The notes beneath the pieces are model-generated. The model was not told the DNA's origin, did not search any database, and saw nothing but the letters and a program-made list of their open reading frames with translations. A stretch of DNA of 13,578 nucleotides from Micromonosporaceae bacterium (GTDB lineage Bacteria > Actinomycetota > Actinomycetes > Mycobacteriales > Micromonosporaceae): contig JADGGF010000062.1 in NCBI GenBank assembly GCA_019690055.1, forward strand, positions 1 through 13,578, read 5' to 3'. This document shows, in pieces, positions 6,690 to 11,102 of the stretch; the stretch's first letter is position 1, and each line of letters starts with the position of its first letter. The position numbers and the translations under genes were made by a program.

Positions 6690-7286
6690 ATGGCGGTGGT
6701 GACGCGGGGATTCACCGGCCGCGGGCGGCGGGAGGTCGACCTGCCCCCGGGGCAGTACCTGACCGACGACTTTCCGGTCCTCTCGGCCGGCCCGACTCCG
6801 CGCATCAGCCTGGACGAGTGGCGGTTCGAGGTCGCCGACGGGGACGGGACGCGGCAGGCCTGGAGCTGGCCGGAGCTGCTCGCGCTGCCCAGCGAGGAGA
6901 TCACCACCGACATCCACTGCGTGACCAAGTGGTCCAAGCGGGGCACGCACTGGCGTGGGGTTTCCCTGGACACGCTGCTGTCCGGAGTAGACAGTGACGT
7001 TGGGTACGTGATGGCGCACTCGTACGGCGGTTACACGACGAACCTGCCGATGGCGGACGTGCGGGACGGGAAGGCGTGGGTCGCCTACGAGTACGAGGGG
7101 GAGCCCCTGGCCCCCGAGCACGGCGGACCGGCCCGGCTGCTCGTGCCGCACCTGTACTTCTGGAAGAGCGCCAAGTGGGTCCGTGGGCTGCGGTTGATGG
7201 CCACCGACGAGCCCGGTTTCTGGGAGAGCGCGGGGTACCACATGTACGGCGACCCCTGGCGGGAACAGCGGTACTGGGGTGACTGA
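6690..7286 (+). CDS. Sulfite-oxidase-like molybdopterin oxidoreductase
   Basis: A 198-residue protein of the oxidoreductase molybdopterin-binding domain family (short sulfite-oxidase-like, YuiH/MsrP-related group). GAGGAGGAACC directly before the ATG at 6690 fixes the start. The presumed molybdenum-ligand cysteine is Cys77 in TTDIHCVTKWSK; the basic SKRGTHWRGV follows, and the cofactor-pocket stretch GGPARLLVPHLYFWKSAKWV spans 145-164. There is no signal peptide or twin-arginine motif, so it is probably cytoplasmic, unlike periplasmic MsrP. The natural substrate of this short form is not established; sulfite or an oxidised sulfur or nitrogen compound is possible. The next gene starts inside its last codons, so it should be made together with the flavin reductase that follows. 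A -10-like TACTGT lies at 6658-6663. Confidence 0.9.
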   Translation: MAVVTRGFTGRGRREVDLPPGQYLTDDFPVLSAGPTPRISLDEWRFEVADGDGTRQAWSWPELLALPSEEITTDIHCVTKWSKRGTHWRGVSLDTLLSGVDSDVGYVMAHSYGGYTTNLPMADVRDGKAWVAYEYEGEPLAPEHGGPARLLVPHLYFWKSAKWVRGLRLMATDEPGFWESAGYHMYGDPWREQRYWGD

Positions 7287-8052
7287 GCTGGCGACGCCGA
7301 CGCGGCGACCACTCGCCTGGCGGGTGGCCACGGTCGCCGCTGTCCGGGAAGAGTCCGTGGTCGCCCGCACCCTCGTGCTCGACGTGCCGGACTGGCCGGG
7401 CCACATCGCCGGTCAGCACGTCGACGTTCGCCTGACCGCCCCCGACGGGTACACGGCCCAGCGCTCCTACTCGCTCGCCTCGGCGGCGCGGGCCTCGGCC
7501 GGCTATGCGGTGTCCACAGTGGAGATACTGGTGCAGCGTATCCCGCGGGGCGAGGTGTCACCCTGGCTGTGCGACATCGCGATGGTGGGCGACCAGTTCG
7601 AGATCCGCGGGCCGGTCGGCGGATATTTCGTCTGGGAGCCGTCGCGGCCCGAACCCGTGCTGCTGGTCGCGGGCGGCTCCGGCATCGCGCCCCTGATGGC
7701 GATGATCCGCACCCGCAAGGAGGCGGGCAGCCGGGTGCCGTTCCGGCTCATCTACTCGGTGCGGGATCCGGACACGCTCATCTTCGGCGAGGAGCTCGCC
7801 CGGCGCGCCCGCGACGATCACGGGCTCGACGTGACCATCGTCTACACGCGACAGACGCCGCCCGGGTGGCGGCGGCCGCCGGGCCGGCTGGATGCCGTGC
7901 TGCTCGCCGAGGCCGGGTGGCCCGCCACCCTCGCCCCGGCCTGCTACGTCTGCGGGCCGACCGGGTTCGTCGAGACGGTGGCCGATCTGCTTGTGGCGGC
8001 GGGCCATGATCCGGCCGCCATCCGGACCGAACGCTTCGGGCCGACGGGGTGA
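7279..8052 (+). CDS. FAD/NAD(P)-binding ferredoxin-reductase-like oxidoreductase
   Basis: A 257-residue flavoprotein of the ferredoxin-NADP reductase superfamily. Landmarks in order are the FAD-binding RSYSL (62-66), the nucleotide-binding VAGGSGIAPLMAM (130-142), SVRDPDTLIFG (160-170) and CGPTGF (225-230). It ends in ERFGPTG, as is common for the single-domain form. It lacks the C-terminal 2Fe-2S domain found in longer relatives, so electrons must pass to or from a separate partner. GTG at 7279 overlaps the previous gene by eight bases, which implies translational coupling. The neighbouring molybdoenzyme is the natural partner, with NAD(P)H as electron source or sink. The partnership is inferred from gene order. 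Confidence 0.92.
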   Translation: MTELATPTRRPLAWRVATVAAVREESVVARTLVLDVPDWPGHIAGQHVDVRLTAPDGYTAQRSYSLASAARASAGYAVSTVEILVQRIPRGEVSPWLCDIAMVGDQFEIRGPVGGYFVWEPSRPEPVLLVAGGSGIAPLMAMIRTRKEAGSRVPFRLIYSVRDPDTLIFGEELARRARDDHGLDVTIVYTRQTPPGWRRPPGRLDAVLLAEAGWPATLAPACYVCGPTGFVETVADLLVAAGHDPAAIRTERFGPTG

Positions 8053-8372
8053 CAGTGGGGATGGAAATGACAGGTGTGCCTGAATGGGTGGATGGGAACG
8101 ACATCGCCGGCGCGACGCGGGAACTCTTCGCCGTCGACCTGACCGTCGCCCGGGGGCGGTGCGCCACCTGTGGCCGGGAGGCGATGGTGGCCGAGGCCCA
8201 CGTGTACGACCGCGCCCCCGGGATCGTCGCCCGGTGCGCCAGCTGCGAATCGGTGCTGCTGCGGCTCGTGCGCGCCCCGGATCGGGCCTGGCTCGATCTG
8301 CGCGGGCTGTCGTACCTCGAGGTCCCCATCCCCGCCCCGGTCGCGCCCGCGGCCATGCCCGTCGTGGCCTAG
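8049..8372 (+). CDS. DUF6510-like small zinc-ribbon protein
   Basis: A protein of up to 107 residues. Two Cys-x-x-Cys pairs, CATC (38-41) and CASC (63-66), look like a four-cysteine zinc ribbon, and the LRLVRAPDRAWLDLRG segment (71-86) follows. From memory this matches DUF6510, which is often encoded beside sulfite-oxidase-like and ferredoxin-reductase-like genes in actinobacteria; its function is unknown. The GTG at 8049 overlaps the previous stop by three bases; the ATGs at 8061 and 8067 are equally plausible because GGGG lies just before them. The last residues (MPVVA) and the stop are encoded by the first unit of a tandem repeat, so the C-terminal tail is probably not conserved. A role in metal or cofactor handling for the operon is a guess. 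Confidence 0.82.
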   Translation: MTVGMEMTGVPEWVDGNDIAGATRELFAVDLTVARGRCATCGREAMVAEAHVYDRAPGIVARCASCESVLLRLVRAPDRAWLDLRGLSYLEVPIPAPVAPAAMPVVA

Positions 8373-8517
8373 CCAGATGCCCGTCGTGGCCTGGCCACAT
8401 GCCCGTCGTGGTCTAGCCAGATGCCCGTTGTGGCCTAGCCAGATGCTCGTTGTGTCCTAGCCAGATGCTCGCCGTGGCATAGTCAGATGCTCGCCGTGGC
8501 ATACGTGGCATAGTCAG
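8355..8517. repeat. Seven-copy 22-bp tandem repeat beginning in the stop region of the DUF6510-like gene
   Basis: Units start at 8355, 8377, 8399, 8421, 8443, 8465 and 8487. The first six are exactly 22 bp. The last is 31 bp because a nine-base GTGGCATAC-like stretch is repeated inside it. Each begins ATGCCCGTCGTGG or ATGCTCG and ends with a form of CCTAGCCAG. Six of seven carry an in-register ATG-four codons-TAG miniature frame (the last decayed through the insertion, the second has TGG instead of TAG). Divergence increases away from the gene. There are no unique spacers, so it is not a CRISPR. Confidence 0.9.
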
Positions 8518-8545
8518 CTCCGGCCAAACCGGCGAGGATCGTCAG

Positions 8546-8568
8546 CGCTCAGGTGGTCGGCCTGAGCG
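8546..8568 (+). terminator. Hairpin after the molybdoenzyme operon and repeat array
   Basis: CGCTCAGG (8546-8553) and CCTGAGCG (8561-8568) form a perfect 8-bp stem with a 7-nt loop, about 175 bases beyond the last stop of the operon. There is no T tract, as is usual for GC-rich actinobacterial terminators. The direction is inferred from position. Confidence 0.4.
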
Positions 8569-8592
8569 TCGGTCGCCGCCTCACCCTGGTGG

Positions 8593-8628
8593 TGGGTGTG
8601 CCGCCGGCGGCTCGGAACGGCACACCCA
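8593..8628 (-). terminator. Strong hairpin downstream of the 43-residue gene
   Basis: TGGGTGTGCCG (8593-8603) pairs perfectly with CGGCACACCCA (8618-8628), an 11-bp stem with a 14-nt loop, 20 bases past the stop of the leftward small gene. No U tract follows. Position and stability support a terminator for that gene, facing the hairpin at 8546-8568. Confidence 0.5.
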
Positions 8629-8647
8629 TGAACCAGCCGGGGTCGGA

Positions 8648-8779
8648 CTACTTCCGGTTGCCCTGCTGGGCGCCTTTGATCGCGGCCTCGCCCAGGGCCC
8701 GGATCGTGTCCCTGGTCTCCTGCGGCTTGGTTTCCATCTTGGGAGGGGCTTCCTTGTTTTCGGGACGCTTCTCCGACAT
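8648..8779 (-). CDS. Small charged protein of 43 residues, function unknown
   Basis: ATG at 8779 is preceded by AAGGAGACGACC, an excellent ribosome binding site, and the frame ends at TAG (8648-8650). The product starts MSEKRPENKEAPPKMETKPQ. This half is hydrophilic, rich in Lys, Glu and Pro, and probably disordered. The second half (TRDTIRALGEAAIKGAQQ, residues 22-39) can form an amphipathic helix, followed by GNRK. There is no signal peptide, membrane helix or cysteine. I do not recognise the family. The good start site, own hairpin downstream and placement opposite the 225-residue gene make it credible. Small charged proteins with one helix often bind a partner protein or nucleic acid, but no such role can be read here. 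Confidence 0.65.
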   Translation of the reverse strand: MSEKRPENKEAPPKMETKPQETRDTIRALGEAAIKGAQQGNRK

Positions 8780-9124
8780 GGTCGTCTCCTTGGACTCGGG
8801 GCCACCTTGCCTGGCCATTCTTGGCGCGCAATAGCGACGAGTAGTAGCAGGGATCGGCGCTATTGCGTACTCGCCCATCATGCTGTTCAGTACCTCGCTT
8901 CGCAAGAGTCTGACCGCGGTGGCGCGGAATTCTCGGGCAGAAGACCGTACAAATGGTTGATTGACGCGTTGTCGCCGGTGGCAAGACTGTTTCTTGACCT
9001 GATATGCGGGATGCTGCCCAAGCCAGGTGTTCGTTTTTCCGTCGTGTGCGCAACTGCTGCAGGACCCGGTGGTCGACCTGGCTTGGCGGTTGCATCGAGT
9101 TTTACGGAGAATGAGGGGAGCGGG
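8780..9124. promoter_or_regulatory. 345-base divergent intergenic region with two long inverted repeats
   Basis: This gap between the 43-residue gene and the 225-residue gene looks less GC-rich than its surroundings and has no convincing gene; the frames crossing it are shadows or upstream extensions without a start signal. It holds CGCAATAGCG (8827-8836) with its exact complement CGCTATTGCG (8858-8867), CGAGTA (8838-8843) with TACTCG (8868-8873), and CCAAGCCAGGT (9018-9028) with ACCTGGCTTGG (9076-9086). TTGACG (8961) and TTGACC (8994) are possible -35 elements for the rightward gene, but no good -10 box stands at the right distance. Confidence 0.5.
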
Positions 9125-9802
9125 ATGGCCGACGACCAGGGTTCTCTCTCCGGCATCGACCTGCGTGCGCTGTTCGGCACCCAGGCTTCCGCCAGCGAGC
9201 GGATGAAGGCGTTGACGGACTTCACGACGGTGGTGCGGGCTCGTATGCAGAGCGTGGCGTCGGCGGCGAGCGCCGGGGCGGATGTCGTCGCCGAACGGGG
9301 CGGCCAACTGTTGTCCGATCTGGTGGATCGGCTGCCGATTCGGCGGGATGACGAGCTGCGCGAAAAGTTCGGCGATGATCCCGCCGCGCGGGCCAGCGGA
9401 GTGATCAGCGAGGCCGCTGAGCTCGCCGGGTGGCTGTGGCGAGTCATCAAGACCATTCCCGTGGCCGACGAGACACTGCACCCGGCCAAGGTGGTGCTGC
9501 ACTCCGCCATCGAGATCCGTATGGTTGGCGAACTGTTCGAGGCGCACCGCGAGCCTGGGGCCGCTCCCGCGCCGCTGCCAACGATCCTTGCCGCGTGGGC
9601 CAGCCAGGGACGGACTCCCGACGACTGGACGGTCACTTCCGTGGCAACAATCCTCGTCAACCAGGTCCGGCGAGCCCTGACGACCCTGCGCAGCAGCCAT
9701 GGCGTCATCAAGACCTGGCGCACCAAGGGCGAGGAAGGCGCCACCATCGTCCGGGAGCTCGGCGAGCGGCTCAACGAGGCGCTGCGGACGACGGTCGGGT
9801 GA
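9125..9802 (+). CDS. Helical protein of 225 residues, function unknown
   Basis: ATG at 9125 is chosen because GAGGGGAG lies just upstream; the frame is open to 8807 but the upstream part has no start signal and lies in the structured intergenic region. The protein is predicted to be mostly helical: an amphipathic N-terminal half (ERMKALTDFTTVVRARMQSV, 25-44), the stretch LSDLVDRLPIRRDDELREKF (63-82), and a mildly hydrophobic helical pair around WLWRVIKTIPVADETLHPAK (103-122) and IEIRMVGELFEAH (129-141). The order 'PIR-helix, IP, K-x-x-ELFE' recalls uncharacterised actinobacterial proteins related to the EcsC group, but this is from memory and weak. There are no cysteines, catalytic motif or signal peptide. 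A GC-rich hairpin follows its stop. Confidence 0.8.
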   Translation: MADDQGSLSGIDLRALFGTQASASERMKALTDFTTVVRARMQSVASAASAGADVVAERGGQLLSDLVDRLPIRRDDELREKFGDDPAARASGVISEAAELAGWLWRVIKTIPVADETLHPAKVVLHSAIEIRMVGELFEAHREPGAAPAPLPTILAAWASQGRTPDDWTVTSVATILVNQVRRALTTLRSSHGVIKTWRTKGEEGATIVRELGERLNEALRTTVG

Positions 9803-9806
9803 CCGG

Positions 9807-9831
9807 CCAGGGCGGCGCGCGGTCGCCCTGG
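9807..9831 (+). terminator. Hairpin after the 225-residue gene
   Basis: CCAGGGCG (9807-9814) and CGCCCTGG (9824-9831) form a perfect 8-bp stem with a 9-nt loop, starting five bases past the TGA. There is no T tract. The position right after the stop supports a terminator separating this gene from the FAD enzyme, which has its own promoter. Confidence 0.5.
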
Positions 9832-9882
9832 GGCGGCGCGGCCGTAACCGAACGCGTGATCACCGGGGGAGAGGAGGTCACG

Positions 9883-9888
9883 TAGCCT
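9883..9888 (+). promoter_or_regulatory. -10 box of a leaderless promoter for the FAD enzyme
   Basis: TAGCCT followed by six bases (GGGCGC) and then the GTG at 9895 matches the TAnnnT-6-8 nt-start pattern of leaderless actinobacterial transcripts. An AGGAGG at 9872-9877 is 17 bases from the GTG, too far to serve as its ribosome binding site. No convincing -35 box is seen. Confidence 0.5.
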
Positions 9889-9894
9889 GGGCGC

Positions 9895-11052
9895 GTGGAT
9901 GCGTACGGTGGCCGGTCCCACGGCGCGGTTGACCTCGATCTGGATGTGGCCGTGGTCGGCGGCGGCATCGCGGGTGTCTCGGTCGCGGGCGAGCTGGCCC
10001 GCCGGGGCGGGCTGCGGGTCGCCGTGCTGGAGCGGGAGAAGCAGCTCGCCTACCACACCAGCGGTCGGTCCGCGGCCGCGTTCCTGGAGTCGTACGGCAG
10101 TCCGGAGATCCGGGCGCTGACCCAGGCGTCGCGGGCCACCCTGGACGAGGTCGGCCTGCTGCACCCGCGACCCCTGCTGTGGCTGGCCCCGCCGGCGCAT
10201 GCCCCCGAGCTCGCCGCCCTGGTCGAGGCCGAACCAGCCCTGCGGATCGCCACCGACGACGAGGTCCGGGCGCGGTGTCCGGTCATCCGGCCCGGCTGGG
10301 CGGAGCTGTCCGCCATTGAGGACGGGGCGCAGGATCTCGACGTCGCCGGGCTGCTGGAGCACTACCGCCGCCTCGCCGTGGCCGGCGGCGTCACCGTCCA
10401 CACCGGAGTGTCGCTTCTCGACGGGTCCCGCGAGGCCGACCGGTGGGTCCTGCGGACCAGCCTCGGCCGCGTGCGGGCCCGCGTCGTCGTCAACGCGGCC
10501 GGCGCCTGGGCCGACGACGTGGCCCGCCGGTGCGGCCAGCGGGCGCTGGGGCTGGTGCCGTACCGGCGCACCATCGCGGTGGTCAGCGCGCCGTCCGTCG
10601 ACCGCTCCTGGCCGTTGGTGGCCGACGTCGCCGACCAGTTCTACTTCCGGCCGGAGGGGGACGGGCTGCTCATCTCGCCGGCCGACGAGACGCCCAGTGA
10701 CCCGGTGGACGCCCGCCCCGAGACCGAGGACGTGGCGCTGGCCCTGGAGCGGGTCAACGCGGCCACGACGTTGAACCTGCGCCACGTCCGCACGACGTGG
10801 GCCGGGCTGCGGACCTTCGCCCCCGACCGCAACCCGGTGGTGGGCTTCAGCGAGCCGGGCTTCTGCTGGTTGGCCGGGCAGGGCGGCTACGGCATGCAGA
10901 CCGCGCCCGCCATGGCCGCCCTCGCCGCCGCGGTGGTCCTCGACGAACCTCCGCCGCCGCTGCCCGGCCCGCCGGTGACCTCGCTGCTGGCCGCGCTCTC
11001 GCCGGGCCGCTTCGCCGCGCTCGCCGATCCTGCCGCGCATGGTCGCGCGTGA
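9895..11052 (+). CDS. FAD-dependent amine/D-amino-acid dehydrogenase (DAO family, D-arginine-dehydrogenase-like)
   Basis: A 385-residue flavoprotein of the DAO fold (PF01266). The N-terminal Rossmann motif VAVVGGGIAG (18-27) ends its second strand at Glu46 (VLERE), which binds the FAD ribose. HTSGRSAA (54-61) and NAAGAWAD (200-207) are family signatures. The C-terminal GLRTFAPDRNPVVGF and GQGGYGMQT (328-336) closely resemble D-arginine dehydrogenase (DauA type), which oxidises D-amino acids to imines. The substrate here is unproven: sarcosine, D-proline derivatives or other D-amino acids remain possible. There is no signal peptide, so it is probably cytosolic. The GTG start fits a leaderless promoter at 9883. 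It stands alone between hairpins and converges on the STAND gene. Confidence 0.88.
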   Translation: MDAYGGRSHGAVDLDLDVAVVGGGIAGVSVAGELARRGGLRVAVLEREKQLAYHTSGRSAAAFLESYGSPEIRALTQASRATLDEVGLLHPRPLLWLAPPAHAPELAALVEAEPALRIATDDEVRARCPVIRPGWAELSAIEDGAQDLDVAGLLEHYRRLAVAGGVTVHTGVSLLDGSREADRWVLRTSLGRVRARVVVNAAGAWADDVARRCGQRALGLVPYRRTIAVVSAPSVDRSWPLVADVADQFYFRPEGDGLLISPADETPSDPVDARPETEDVALALERVNAATTLNLRHVRTTWAGLRTFAPDRNPVVGFSEPGFCWLAGQGGYGMQTAPAMAALAAAVVLDEPPPPLPGPPVTSLLAALSPGRFAALADPAAHGRA

Positions 11053-11059
11053 CCGGCGC

Positions 11060-11101
11060 GTCCGGGGCGCACGGATGCGTCTCCGTTAGCCGTTGCCGGA
11101 C
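11060..11101. terminator. Possible bidirectional terminator between convergent genes
   Basis: GTCCGG (11060-11065) pairs with CCGGAC (11096-11101), enclosing a second small hairpin, ACGGA (11071-11075) with TCCGT (11082-11086). The structure fills the 50-base gap between the two convergent stops. Stems are short and there is no T tract, so this is tentative. Confidence 0.35.
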
Positions 11102-11102
11102 C

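Noticed and set aside
8355..8517. CRISPR array
   Set aside because: The units are directly contiguous with no unique spacers, and no cas gene is nearby.
8887..11040. Minus-strand frame of 717 codons opposite the 225-residue gene and the FAD enzyme
   Set aside because: Low-complexity Arg/Gly/Ala/Ser translation with no motif, whereas the plus strand carries a clear flavoprotein and a gene with a good ribosome binding site.
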